Shown here: positions 36,634 through 45,119 of the stretch, in pieces
How the letters are laid out: every line of letters begins with the position of its first letter
Position numbering within the stretch: position 1 is the first letter of the stretch
NCBI GenBank assembly: GCA_948443805.1
Contig: CAOJUB010000007.1
Span: 1-64,000, forward strand
Source of the DNA: an uncultured Clostridia bacterium
GTDB taxonomy: Bacteria > Bacillota > Clostridia > Oscillospirales > UBA644
DNA length: 64,000 nucleotides
Reading direction: 5' to 3'
Notes under the pieces: model-generated
Told to the model about the DNA's origin: nothing
Databases searched by the model: none
Seen by the model: only the letters and a program-made list of their open reading frames with translations
Made by a program: the position numbers and the translations under genes

Positions 36634-36679
36634 CAAAAAAATTTCAAGCGGTCTGCCATTTTTTGGTGACAGGCCGCTT
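36634..36679 (-). terminator. Terminator of the small minus-strand gene
   Basis: On the minus strand a 13-bp stem with one mismatch and one G-U (arms 36679-36667 and 36658-36646) is followed by AAATTTTTTT (36643-36634). There is no T-run on the plus side, so it serves the 57-residue gene. Confidence 0.75.
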
Positions 36680-36764
36680 GTTATAGAAAAAAACACAAGA
36701 GAGGGGGCATATTTTTTCCGATTCGTTATGGTTATTTTGCTTGACGTTTCGTTGAAATGATCAA

Positions 36765-36938
36765 TTATTTTTCTTTTCTGCTGATGATAAGCAATAGAAA
36801 ATTTATATCTATACAGATTAATCCAACGGTAAGAAAAAAAGTATTTCCTTCCTGACAAATCGAGAGGATAATACAAAGGAAAGACAGGATAGCCAGTATC
36901 AGACCCAGGACGGTTTTTATGCTCCATTTTCTGCGCAT
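36765..36938 (-). CDS. 57-residue two-TM membrane protein
   Basis: Short ORF, not recognised. A basic N-terminus (MRRKWSIK) precedes TM1 at about 9-27 (TVLGLILAILSFLCIILSI), a short loop QEGN, and TM2 at about 33-51, then a basic end SRKEK, predicting both ends inside. GCGGGGGAA lies 6 nt before the ATG, and a factor-independent terminator lies 86 nt past the stop on the same strand. These support a real gene. Hydrophobic two-TM peptides of this kind can be toxins or small regulators; neither is shown. Confidence 0.6.
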   Translation of the reverse strand: MRRKWSIKTVLGLILAILSFLCIILSICQEGNTFFLTVGLICIDINFLLLIISRKEK

Positions 36939-37265
36939 TATGTTCCCCCGCTTTCGATAGATGCTTTATTTCTGATGATTGATTATTTTTTTGTTCGGAG
37001 TTCCTGTTTTTTTTGCATGTCAAAATTTTCTCTGACCATGAAAGGTTTGAAGTCCGCAGCCAGGAGGCAAGCCCGCGCTGGCTGAACCGTTAGATTCGAA
37101 CAGGATTACTTCCATTCCACACATAACAATATAAACTCTCGCGGAAAAATAGGTGTTTTCCTTTTAGGGGTTCGTGCAGCGATAATTTAGGCGGAAGTTT
37201 TTCTTTTCATCTTTTTTCATGATATTTTTATCAGAGGGAAAAGGAAAGAGACAAACCCGTTAAGG
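36939..37265. other. Gene-free stretch
   Basis: 327 bp between two minus-strand genes. A 7-bp stem, cagccag (37057-37063) with ctggctg (37078-37084), is visible, and a short gattcgaac string resembles a tRNA T-arm, but no cloverleaf forms. I see no gene here. Confidence 0.5.
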
Positions 37266-38015
37266 CTATGACAGGATATATTTTTCAAGGTACCGGGCTA
37301 CGCCGTCGCCGTCATTTTTTTCCGTAATATAATCTGCAGCGTCAAGAGCCGCGGGGATGGCATTGGAAACCGCAACCCCTGTACCGCATTTCTTGATTGC
37401 TTCAATATCATCGTTATCGTCTCCGAAATAAACGGCCTCGCTCTGTTTGACGCCAAAGGCCCCAAGCATTGTTTTGATGCCCTTCCATTTGGTCGACCCG
37501 GTATGCATGATCTGTATGAGTTTGCCTTCTGCTACCGTCATATAGGTGTCCGGGGTCAGCGCCTTTTTGACTTCCTACCGGATATCTTTTTCGCTGCTAA
37601 GGAGTATTTTGTAGAGAATGCTTTCTGTCGGCAAAGCCGGAAATCGGTTAAAAACGATGGAATTCCATTCGGGAATCGGAAGATTGGAAAAAATACCGGC
37701 CCCGGTTTCTATGGATATTACGATGCCGGGGATTCGTATAATCTTTTTCAAAATCATTTCGGCGTTGGAAGGGGGAATCCCATTTTCAACGGTTTTATTC
37801 GGCAAAATAACCCTTGCTCCATTGCATGTCGTTACCGCTTCGAAACCGATCTGCTTTTGATAGGGTATGACCGCCCTTTGGGGACGGGCGGTTGCCGCCA
37901 TGAGAAGGATTCCCCGGTTATGGCATTCGTGCAGTACGGCAGCTGTATATTGCGATATTGTTTTGTCTGTGCGGAGCAATGTTCTGTCCAAATCGGTTAT
38001 TACTGCTTTTATCAT
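37266..38015 (-). pseudogene. HAD-IIB (Cof-type) hydrolase interrupted by in-frame TAG
   Basis: The 146-residue N-terminal half (TDLDRTLLRTD nucleophile motif at 8) ends at a TAG at 37577-37575. The same frame then continues for 11 sense codons (EVKKALTPDTY) into a 91-residue C-terminal half with YFGDDNDDIEAI, HAD motif IV. Read through, the product would be 249 residues with one unknown residue, a normal Cof-type phosphatase length. So a single point change created the stop, or it is a sequencing error. Other genes here end in TAG, which argues against recoding. Confidence 0.85.
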
Positions 38016-38108
38016 GTCTTATCCCTTCTTTCCGGCAGAATTATTGCTGGATTTTTTCCGTTTTTCTACAATTTTTTTCGGTTTTATAAGCTACTTCTGT
38101 TTTTCTGG

Positions 38109-38666
38109 TTAGGACAGCAAGGGTTGAAGTTCCCGTTTCAGCCGTGCTACAGGGAGGCCGACGACATTGAAATAGTCGCCGGAAATGGCCCTGACAAGAA
38201 GCGCACCGTGTCCCTGTATGCCGTATCCTCCGGCCTTATCAAACGGTTCGCCGGTCTGGATATAGGCTGTGATCTCTTCTTGGGTCAACGGATAAAATTC
38301 AACCTCGGTCTGCTGGGAAAAGACGATGGATTTTCCCTTCCGAAGGGCGCAGCAGCCGGTGATGACCCGGTGCTTTTTTCCGGAAAGCTGCCGCAGCATT
38401 TTTTCTGCGTCGGTTTTGTCTTTGGGCTTTCCGAGAATACGGCCTTCTGCCAGAACGACGGTGTCGCAGCCGACAACGAGTGCATCGGGATAATTTTTTG
38501 CAATATCGCCGGCTTTGGCAGCGGCAAGAAATTCCGGGATTTTTTCAGTCTCCCAGTTTTCGGGATAGATTTCCTCTGCAGAGGAGGGGATCACTTTGAA
38601 ATCACTGAATACATATTGCAGAAGTTCTTTCCTTCGGGGGGAACCCGATGCCAGTATGATTTCCAT
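38109..38666 (-). CDS. maf: Maf family nucleotide pyrophosphatase
   Basis: 185 residues. Hydrolyses non-canonical nucleoside triphosphates; linked to septum inhibition in Bacillus. Opening IILASGSPRRKELL, then VVGCDTVV near 65 with the catalytic Asp, GKPKDKTDAEKML near 79, HRVITGCCAL near 98 and DKAGGYGIQG near 143 cover the family motifs. GPG-type substitutions are absent, so it should be active. It lies in a minus-strand set with the broken HAD gene. Confidence 0.95.
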   Translation of the reverse strand: MEIILASGSPRRKELLQYVFSDFKVIPSSAEEIYPENWETEKIPEFLAAAKAGDIAKNYPDALVVGCDTVVLAEGRILGKPKDKTDAEKMLRQLSGKKHRVITGCCALRKGKSIVFSQQTEVEFYPLTQEEITAYIQTGEPFDKAGGYGIQGHGALLVRAISGDYFNVVGLPVARLKRELQPLLS

Positions 38667-38712
38667 AGAATAAACCGTCCTTTACTGATGCTGGATTTTT
38701 TTGTATCACATC

Positions 38713-39606
38713 TTACAATTCTGCTTTATTGTTGAATTCGTCGTATATCTCAATTTCGCTTTCATAATACTGTTCCTGAAAACAGACGGCTTTCGCCATT
38801 TGCTGCTGATCAAAATAAAATCCTTCCGGCGCGGCAATCAGTTTGTCCTCCACATCGTTACGGCGGTGGACGATTCCGATAATACGGGCCGTATATTCTT
38901 CGACCGGAACGTCTACGCCAAGCAGATATACATCGAGTTCTTCTCCGTCACCGCCAAATACATTCGGTATATAGCCGTAATTGATAGGATAGACAAGATC
39001 CGGGTGTTTCGGATGGATGCTGCCAATGGGGCGGTCCATTTTGATGGTTACTGTTTTCCCGAGGTAGGATGTTACCAGCGCTTTTCTCAAAATATAGGCG
39101 ATAAAATCGTGTTTCCCTTTGGTATACTTTTCTCGGCCGCTGTCGGCAGGCGTTTGCCGGGCAAGGGATATCTTTAGGTCTTCATACTTTTTTGCGGCCG
39201 AAGGTGTCTTGTTCAGATAATCCCGGAAGTTGATATAGTTGATCCAATCCATACTGTTTGTTCGGACAATATGGATGAAATGCGTTTGCCGATTTCCGGT
39301 ACCTTCATAAAAGCTGCCGCAGGCGAATAACAGCTGATTCCCGAGCGCATTGGGGCGATAGTAAAAACCGCTGTCTTTTAATTCCTTTTCAAGACGGAGG
39401 ACCGCATCGAAATCATCAACGGCCACGGCAATATCGATGATTGGTTTTGCTTTTATGGAAAGGATGGCGGTGCTTCCCACATGCTGAATATCTTTGATGA
39501 GATCCCCCAGTATTCGTTTCAGACGGGAAATTGTGTTCTTCGCTTCTATTTCCCATTCCTTTTCATGTTCGCACAGTTTTACCGTTCCCCGCGTACATCC
39601 AATCAT
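38713..39606 (-). CDS. GrpB (UPF0157) nucleotidyltransferase-like domain fused to inorganic pyrophosphatase-like domain
   Basis: 297 residues from the ATG at 39606, which has GGAGG 7 nt upstream. Residues about 5-170 are a GrpB domain (IQHVGSTAILSIKAKPIIDIAV near 40, THFIHIV near 108), a fold related to nucleotidyltransferases. Residues about 180-297 resemble family I soluble pyrophosphatase: VYPINYGYIPNVFGGDGEELDVYLLG then DKLIAAP. Of the catalytic DGDPVD Asp set of E. coli, the middle Asp is Glu here. Function unknown; the fusion suggests a pyrophosphate-releasing reaction paired with its hydrolysis. Confidence 0.82.
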   Translation of the reverse strand: MIGCTRGTVKLCEHEKEWEIEAKNTISRLKRILGDLIKDIQHVGSTAILSIKAKPIIDIAVAVDDFDAVLRLEKELKDSGFYYRPNALGNQLLFACGSFYEGTGNRQTHFIHIVRTNSMDWINYINFRDYLNKTPSAAKKYEDLKISLARQTPADSGREKYTKGKHDFIAYILRKALVTSYLGKTVTIKMDRPIGSIHPKHPDLVYPINYGYIPNVFGGDGEELDVYLLGVDVPVEEYTARIIGIVHRRNDVEDKLIAAPEGFYFDQQQMAKAVCFQEQYYESEIEIYDEFNNKAEL

Positions 39607-39702
39607 TGTGTAACCTCCAAACAACAAATGTATCATATAAAGAATTTTTATACGGCTGTTTCCGGCTGTCGATGGGTTTGTTTTACAGTTGATTCGGAAT
39701 GA

Positions 39703-39746
39703 TTATAAAAAACGAAGGAAGACAATTTTTTTACGGATTGTCTTCC
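39703..39746 (-). terminator. Terminator of nfnA-nfnB
   Basis: Perfect 10-bp stem ggaagacaat (39717-39726) with attgtcttcc (39737-39746). On the minus strand it is followed by TTCGTTTTTTAT. It lies just past the nfnB stop. Confidence 0.88.
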
Positions 39747-39755
39747 TTTCTCTCT

Positions 39756-41159
39756 TTATTTCAGATAGTCGTCGATCGCCTTTGCGGCTTTTTTGCCCGC
39801 GCCCATTGCGAGAATGACGGTGGCTGCTCCGGTAACGGCGTCTCCGCCGGCAAACACGCCCTCTCTGGTGGTGGTGACCCCGTCGTCTTCCTTTACGATC
39901 AGACAGCCTCTTTTATTGGTTTGAAGGCCCTCAGTCGTGGTTCGGATCAGCGGATTCGGCGAGGTGCCGATTGACATAATCACCGCGTCGGCGTCAATAA
40001 CGAAGTTTGAGCCTTTGATTTCTGTCGGGCTGCGTCTGCCGGAAGCGTCGGGTTCGCCGAGTTCCATCCGGACGCATTCCACACCGGTTACCTTTCCGTT
40101 TTCGTCGCCCAGAATTTTAACGGGATTGGTCAGCAGACGGAAATCGATCTGCTCTTCTTTGGCATGATGGATTTCTTCTTTTCTTGCGGGCAGTTCTTCT
40201 TCTCCGCGGCGGTATACAATATAAACGTTGTCCGCGCCGAGACGCATGGCGCTTCTCGCAGCGTCCATGGCGACGTTTCCGCCGCCGACGACCACAACGT
40301 TTTTATGGCGGATGATCGGCGTTTCGTAGTCGCGCAGATAGGCTTTCATTAAATTGACCCTTGTCAGGAATTCGTTGGCGGAATAAACGCCGTTGAGCGT
40401 TTCGCCTTCAATTCCCATAAAGGAGGGAAGACCGGCGCCTGAACCGACAAAAACGGCTTTATACCCTTCTTCAAAAAGACCGTCGATCGTAATTGTCCGT
40501 CCGATGATCGTATTGAGTTCAAACGTGACGCCTTTGGCCTTCAGCGCGTCGATTTCTTCGGCAACAATGGCTTTCGGCAGACGGAATTCCGGGATTCCGT
40601 AAGAGAGAACGCCGCCTGCTGTATGTAAGGCCTCAAACACGGTGACCTGATAGCCGTTTGCCGCCAGATCTCCGGCGCAGGCAAGCCCGGAAGGGCCGGA
40701 ACCGATAACGGCCACTTTCCCTTTTACGTTTTGCGCCGCTGCCGTTTCGGCTTTTTTGCCGTTAGCTCTGTGCCAGTCTGCGGCGAAGCGTTCCAGCCGC
40801 CCGATCGCTACCGGTTCGCCTTTGATTCCCCGGACGCATTTGCTTTCGCACTGCCGTTCCTGCGGGCAGACCCGTCCGCATACGGCGGGGAGCGCGTTGG
40901 TTTCGGTGATTTTCTGATAAGCGGCTTCAAAATCGCCTTTGGCGATCAAAGCGATAAATTCCGGAATTTTTACATTCACCGGGCAGCCTTCGGTGCAGGG
41001 ATGGTTCTTGCAGTTCAGGCACCGGGCGGCTTCTGCTTTCGCTTCTTCTTCGGTATAGCCGAGGCAGACCTCTTCGAAATTTCGGTTGCGGACGAGCGGG
41101 GGCTGCTCGGCAACCGGCGTTTTTTGCAGTGCGGGGTTTATTTTGATTTTTTCTTCCAT
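39756..41159 (-). CDS. nfnB: NfnB / glutamate synthase small-subunit-like FAD oxidoreductase
   Basis: 467 residues from the ATG at 41159 (AAAAGGA with 8-nt spacing; the ATG at 41168 touches that site). Two 4Fe-4S clusters are set by CLNCKNHPCTEGCP near 46 and CGRVCPQERQCESKC near 95. The FAD site is VIGSGPSGLACAGDLA near 150 and the NAD(P)H site VVVGGGNVAMDAARSA near 290. It directly follows an NfnA-type gene, so the pair is best read as the electron-bifurcating NADH-dependent ferredoxin:NADP oxidoreductase. A lone homotetrameric glutamate synthase is the alternative. Confidence 0.9.
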   Translation of the reverse strand: MEEKIKINPALQKTPVAEQPPLVRNRNFEEVCLGYTEEEAKAEAARCLNCKNHPCTEGCPVNVKIPEFIALIAKGDFEAAYQKITETNALPAVCGRVCPQERQCESKCVRGIKGEPVAIGRLERFAADWHRANGKKAETAAAQNVKGKVAVIGSGPSGLACAGDLAANGYQVTVFEALHTAGGVLSYGIPEFRLPKAIVAEEIDALKAKGVTFELNTIIGRTITIDGLFEEGYKAVFVGSGAGLPSFMGIEGETLNGVYSANEFLTRVNLMKAYLRDYETPIIRHKNVVVVGGGNVAMDAARSAMRLGADNVYIVYRRGEEELPARKEEIHHAKEEQIDFRLLTNPVKILGDENGKVTGVECVRMELGEPDASGRRSPTEIKGSNFVIDADAVIMSIGTSPNPLIRTTTEGLQTNKRGCLIVKEDDGVTTTREGVFAGGDAVTGAATVILAMGAGKKAAKAIDDYLK

Positions 41160-41195
41160 ATCATACATCCTTTTCCGTTCGGGTTGCGTTTTCTT

Positions 41196-42050
41196 TTATT
41201 TTTCGGCAAGCAGACGGCAATGCTCTTCCCGGCGGCGCATGGCGGCTTTTTCATTATCGGTATAGTTTCTGTTTCGGCGGATGACTTCGTCGAAGTCTAC
41301 CAGATGGCCGTCGAAATCCGGGCCGTCGACGCAGGCGAATTTGGTTTGTCCGCCGACGGTTAAGCGGCAGCCGCCGCACATGCCTGTTCCGTCAATCATA
41401 ATGGTATTCATGCTGACGATGGTTTTGATTCCGTATTGTTTTGTCAGCGCGCTTACCGCCTTCATCATCGGAACGGGGCCGATTGCGATAACCAGCGCAT
41501 AGTCCGCGCCGTTTTTGATATTTTCTTCGAGCGCCTGCGTTACAAAACCGTTAAAACCGTAAGAGCCGTCGTCGGTTGTTATCATCAGATTTTCGCAGAC
41601 GTTTTTCATCCGGTCTTCCCAGAAAATAATCTCTTTGGTTCGGAAACCGGCAATCAGATCAACCGAAACGCCGCGCTGATTCAGCGCTTTGGCCTGCGGA
41701 TAGGCAATCGCACAGCCCAATCCGCCGCCGATGACAGCGACCCGGCCCGCTTCCGGCAATTCGGAAGGTACGCCCAGAGGTCCGGCAAAATCGAGGAGAC
41801 AGTCTCCTTCGTTCAGATCTCCGAGCGCCATGGTTCCGGCGCCGATCTTCTGGAAAACAATGGTGACCGATCCGGTATTCGGGTCGGTATCGGCAATCGT
41901 TAACGGAATCCGTTCGCCTTTTTCATTGGTTCGAAAAATAATAAACTGCCCCGGTTTGGCGGCTTTCGCGATCGCCGGCGCGTATATATCCATCTGATCC
42001 ACCTGCGGGGTCAGCGGCGTTTTTTTCAAAATCTGGTTTTTATTATACAA
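41196..42050 (-). CDS. nfnA: NfnA / sulfide dehydrogenase-type FAD/NAD-binding subunit
   Basis: 284 residues if begun at TTG 42050, which has AGGGG about 7 nt upstream and gives the usual MYxxxxILKK-like start; the GTG at 42059 (287 residues) overlaps that site. A FAD-binding barrel (RIPLTIADTD) is followed by the NAD site VAVIGGGLGCAIAYPQAK near 102. The [2Fe-2S] site is DGTGMCGGCRLTVGGQTKFAC near 215-236, giving three Cys, as expected where Asp is the fourth ligand in NfnA. Couples NADH, NADPH and ferredoxin with NfnB, relevant to the hydrogenase at 0.8 kb. Confidence 0.92.
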   Translation of the reverse strand: MYNKNQILKKTPLTPQVDQMDIYAPAIAKAAKPGQFIIFRTNEKGERIPLTIADTDPNTGSVTIVFQKIGAGTMALGDLNEGDCLLDFAGPLGVPSELPEAGRVAVIGGGLGCAIAYPQAKALNQRGVSVDLIAGFRTKEIIFWEDRMKNVCENLMITTDDGSYGFNGFVTQALEENIKNGADYALVIAIGPVPMMKAVSALTKQYGIKTIVSMNTIMIDGTGMCGGCRLTVGGQTKFACVDGPDFDGHLVDFDEVIRRNRNYTDNEKAAMRRREEHCRLLAEK

Positions 42051-42094
42051 ATCATTCACCCCTGCAATTATTCCGAAAATTAAAATTATATATT

Positions 42095-42124
42095 ATTATA
42101 CAATAAAATAGGGGTAAAAAACAA
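42095..42124 (-). promoter_or_regulatory. Promoter of nfnA-nfnB
   Basis: Minus strand TTGTTT (42124-42119), 18-bp spacer, TATAAT (42100-42095). Confidence 0.6.
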
Positions 42125-42237
42125 GCAACACTTCGGCACAAAAAATCGACAACTTTGTGTAGCAGAGTCATTTTTTTGTCAATTATGTTTTTTGCGCGAA
42201 TTAAAATCAAAGATATTTTAAACACCTGCTAACGAAC

Positions 42238-42266
42238 TTGAAAATGTTACAATTACACGGTATAAT
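42238..42266 (+). promoter_or_regulatory. Promoter entering repeat copy B
   Basis: TTGAAA (42238-42243), 17-bp spacer, TATAAT (42261-42266). As at 21 kb, the -10 is the first part of the repeat. The nearest gene downstream is coaW at 42547. Confidence 0.75.
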
Positions 42267-42366
42267 AAAAAACAACAAGTTGTTCTCTTGAAAAACGTTT
42301 TTCAGCCATCGGTTGAATATCTGTTCCGGATAACAGCTTTTTTTCGGTGTAAAATCAGGTTATTAT
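42259..42366 (+). repeat. Structured leader repeat, copy B (diverged)
   Basis: Begins ggtataataaaaaacaacaagttgttct, continues through ttcagcc-atc-ggttgaa and ttccggataacagctttttttcgg, and ends near a degenerate second -10 (ggttattata at 42358). Unit length is about 99 bp. Hairpin 1 keeps its pairing despite base changes. The rest of the leader to coaW (42367-42546) has nothing I recognise. Confidence 0.8.
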
Positions 42367-42546
42367 AAAAATGGTTTCGTGCCTGAGCTTTTACGGTACA
42401 CGGCGCTGCGGCATCTAACGGCTTTACAAAAGTTTTTGCGGACAGCTGGTTTTGAAGCAGAATAAACCGGAATTTTATTTGCTTTGTTTTCCCGGTATGC
42501 CGGGAATCAGGTATAAATATTGCGATATCGGAAGGGAGGGCGTACT

Positions 42547-43356
42547 ATGCCCGTTGTGGGAATTGACATCGGCGGATCAACGACGAAAATTATCGGCGTC
42601 GATCAGGGTGTTCCCATGCCCCCCATGCAGGTCAGCGCGGAAGACCCGCTGACTTCTGTTTACGGCGCGTTCGGCAAGTATATCAGTGAGAACCGGCTGG
42701 AGATCCGGGATATTTCAAAAATTACCGTTACCGGAGTGGGCGCGAGTTTTATTAAGGAAGATATTTACGGGATTCCCACCTGTCATGTGTCGGAATTCAA
42801 TGCGATCGGGTTCGGCGGCCTGTATCTGTCGGGGCTCGACAACGCGATCATTGTCAGTATGGGAACGGGTACGGCTTTTGTCCGTGCTTCCCGGGAGAAG
42901 ATTTTTCATATGGGAGGAACCGGGATCGGCGGCGGAACGCTGATCGGGCTGTCGTCCAAGCTTCTTGATCTTTCGAAATTCGACAGCTTGGTTACGCTTG
43001 CCGAAAACGGAAATGTCAATAATGTCGATCTGTTGATCGGAGATATTTCAAAACAGAATATTTCTTCGATGACGGCGGAGATCACCGCTTCCAATTTCGG
43101 GAAAATTTCGGATTACGCCACGAAGGGTGATATCGCCAAAGGCCTGATTAATATGGTATTTCAGACGATCGGGATGATGGCGGTTTTTGCCTGCCGGATC
43201 GATGATACGAAGGATGTTGTTCTCTGCGGCAATCTTTCTACTATTCCTTCTGCCGAAGAGATTTTTGACGGGATACGAAAGCTTCACGGCATCCGTTTTC
43301 ATTTGCCGAAAAACGCCGAATATGCAACGGCGATCGGTTCGGCATTATACGGATGA
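42547..43356 (+). CDS. coaW: Type II pantothenate kinase
   Basis: 269 residues from the ATG at 42547 (GGAAGGGAGGG upstream; the in-frame ATG at 42520 lacks one). Phosphorylates pantothenate in CoA synthesis. ASKHA-fold features: VVGIDIGGSTTKIIGVD at the start (phosphate 1), IIVSMGTGTAFVRA near 105 (phosphate 2) and GGTGIGGGTLIGLSSKLL near 127, typical of the eukaryote/Staphylococcus-like type II enzymes. VVLCGNLSTIP near 224 supplies the adenosine loop. Repeat copy B sits in its leader. Confidence 0.92.
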   Translation: MPVVGIDIGGSTTKIIGVDQGVPMPPMQVSAEDPLTSVYGAFGKYISENRLEIRDISKITVTGVGASFIKEDIYGIPTCHVSEFNAIGFGGLYLSGLDNAIIVSMGTGTAFVRASREKIFHMGGTGIGGGTLIGLSSKLLDLSKFDSLVTLAENGNVNNVDLLIGDISKQNISSMTAEITASNFGKISDYATKGDIAKGLINMVFQTIGMMAVFACRIDDTKDVVLCGNLSTIPSAEEIFDGIRKLHGIRFHLPKNAEYATAIGSALYG

Positions 43357-43453
43357 GTGAGCCGGAATATCCGGCTATAAGCAGTCAGCCGCCCCCGTTT
43401 TTCCGGAAAGGCTGAGGAATTGAACCTATGAAACGCAGAACAGGAGAAAGAAA

Positions 43454-43972
43454 ATGAGTTTTAAAGTCAGAAGGGCAATACCGTCCGATTCTGTGGAACT
43501 TGCCTACACGAAAATGAATGCCTGGAGAGAGGCTTTCCCGGAACTTCTTCCGCAGGAGTTTCTGGAAAAACAAACCAATTTTGAACAGTTGTATTTTTCT
43601 TACCAGAAGGCTACGCTGCAGTCCGGCCACGCTATTTTTGTGGTTCTTTACAATAATATTCTGGTCGGCATGTTTGAGATCCGGAAGGGTTCGGCGCCGG
43701 ATATCGAGGGCAACCCCTGCGAACTTCTGGATATGAATTATCTGCCGATGTATTGGAATAAAGGGTATGGAAAAAGAACTTACCGCTATATCAAAAAAAT
43801 TGTGAAAGCGCGCAAATACGATAAAATTTATCTGTGGGTGCTCTCTACCAATACCCGCGCGAAATATTTTTTCGGCGTCTGCGGGTTTAAGCCGGACGGT
43901 GCTGTCCGAAAGGTGAAGACTGGGGAAAATACGGAAGCGGAAGAAATCCGTATGGTGATCGATGTCCTGTAA
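43454..43972 (+). CDS. GNAT-family N-acetyltransferase
   Basis: 172 residues. Acetyl-CoA-binding motif A is present as YWNKGYGKRTYRYIKKIVKA near 98-117, with a preceding LDMNYLPM strand and the later LSTNTRAKYFFGVCGFKPDG motif B. Acceptor unknown. AGGAGAAAG precedes the ATG. Its last 11 bp overlap the following YkgJ-type gene, so the two are translationally coupled. Confidence 0.88.
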   Translation: MSFKVRRAIPSDSVELAYTKMNAWREAFPELLPQEFLEKQTNFEQLYFSYQKATLQSGHAIFVVLYNNILVGMFEIRKGSAPDIEGNPCELLDMNYLPMYWNKGYGKRTYRYIKKIVKARKYDKIYLWVLSTNTRAKYFFGVCGFKPDGAVRKVKTGENTEAEEIRMVIDVL

Positions 43973-44330
43973 AAAATGCCTGTCGGCCGGCTCTGAAAAA
44001 ACGGCAATCCAGCGTTTGTATGACAAAATTCCTTCTTTTCACTGCAGGGAAGGCTGCGTTGCCTGCTGTGATAACCAGATTCAGTTCGCGCCGGAAGAGG
44101 AAAAGCGCGCCGGCGGTTTTCCTTATACGGAAAGAATGTGTCCGCATATCAAAAACGGCGGCTGTTCGGTTTATGAAAACCGCGCGTTTATCTGCCGTAT
44201 TTACGGCGCTTCTGAGATCATGCCCTGCCCGTACGGCTGTAAGCCGGAAAAGCCGCTGACCGAGGCCGAAACCAAAGCGCTTCTCCGGGAATATCTGGCT
44301 CTGAAAAAAGAGCAGGAGACTTCTCTTTAA
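43962..44330 (+). CDS. YkgJ-family cysteine-cluster protein
   Basis: 122 residues with nine or more Cys, including CREGCVACCDNQ near 28-37, CPHIKNGGCSVYENRAFICRIYG near 60-82 and CPYGC near 88. This is the zinc- or iron-binding YkgJ/UPF0153 pattern. Biochemical role unknown. It starts inside the GNAT gene and lies 60 bp before the NifU-like gene, so a metal-cluster context is possible. Confidence 0.88.
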   Translation: MSCKKCLSAGSEKTAIQRLYDKIPSFHCREGCVACCDNQIQFAPEEEKRAGGFPYTERMCPHIKNGGCSVYENRAFICRIYGASEIMPCPYGCKPEKPLTEAETKALLREYLALKKEQETSL

Positions 44331-44390
44331 TTTGTTTTCCGCAAATTTATATATTTATATTATGGGTTTGTCCCATGGAAGGAGATTACT

Positions 44391-45101
44391 ATGGAAAATA
44401 CTTGTTCTCATGCCCTTTCCCACGAAGTGGAAAGGATGTGCGTTGTTGCCAAAGGTCCGAAGCATGGTCCCGCTCCTATTCCTGAAGAAGGAAGATGGGT
44501 GAAGGCGTACGAAATCAAAGATATTTCGGGTCTTTCTCACGGGGTCGGCTGGTGCGCACCTCAGCAGGGCGCCTGCAAGCTGACGCTGAATGTCAAAAAC
44601 GGAATTATCGAGGAGGCTCTTGTTGAAACGCTCGGCTGTTCGGGTATGACCCATTCCGCCGCGATGGCCGCTGAAATTCTGCAGGGAAAAACCATTCTTG
44701 AAGCTCTGAATACCGACCTTGTCTGCGACGCGATCAACGTGGCGATGAGAGAAATTTTCAAACAGCTTGTTTACGGCCGCACCCAAACGGCGTTTTCGGA
44801 GAACGGCCTTCCGGTCGGCGCTTCGCTGGAAGATCTCGGAAAAGGTCTCCGGTCGCAGGTCGGAACGATGTTCGGAACCAAAGCCAAAGGCGTTCGTTAT
44901 CTGGAAATGGCCGAGGGATATGTTCTGAATATTGCGATGGATGAGAACAATGAAGTGACCGGTTATAAATTCGTTCATCTTGGAAAAATGATGGCGATGA
45001 TCCGGAAGGGCGCTGATCCCAAAGAAGCTTTTGAGAAAAACGTGGGGACTTACGGCCGGTATGACAATGCCGCGAAGTATATTGATCCCCGTGAGGAATA
45101 A
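44391..45101 (+). CDS. NifU/IscU-like scaffold protein paired with GGGtGRT protein
   Basis: 236 residues. The middle resembles the IscU/NifU N-terminal fold, with VETLGCSGMTHSAAMAAEIL near 82-101 as the Cys-containing scaffold loop, and CKLTLNVKNGIIEEAL before it. Another Cys is at GWCAPQQGACK near 54-62, and DAINVAMREIFKQL near 114 follows. It lacks the full classical three-Cys set in the usual spacing, so actual Fe-S assembly is uncertain. GGAAGGAG precedes the ATG. It is immediately followed (18 bp) by the GGGtGRT gene, a pairing repeated in many Clostridia. Confidence 0.85.
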   Translation: MENTCSHALSHEVERMCVVAKGPKHGPAPIPEEGRWVKAYEIKDISGLSHGVGWCAPQQGACKLTLNVKNGIIEEALVETLGCSGMTHSAAMAAEILQGKTILEALNTDLVCDAINVAMREIFKQLVYGRTQTAFSENGLPVGASLEDLGKGLRSQVGTMFGTKAKGVRYLEMAEGYVLNIAMDENNEVTGYKFVHLGKMMAMIRKGADPKEAFEKNVGTYGRYDNAAKYIDPREE

Positions 45102-45119
45102 GGAAGGGAGGAACTGATA

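Noticed and set aside
36601-37023. 140-codon minus-strand frame overlapping the 57-residue gene
   Set aside because: No ribosome-binding site and an unstructured composition, while the shorter frame has a start signal, two TMs and a terminator.
37080-37110. tRNA fragment suggested by a gattcgaac string
   Set aside because: No acceptor, D or anticodon stem can be drawn around it.
37575-37577. TAG recoded as an amino acid
   Set aside because: Other intact genes (Re-citrate synthase at 11039, epimerase at 36596) end naturally in TAG.
37503-38735. 410-codon plus-strand frame over the HAD and maf genes
   Set aside because: Maf motifs on the minus strand are unmistakable; the plus frame has no start signal or family.
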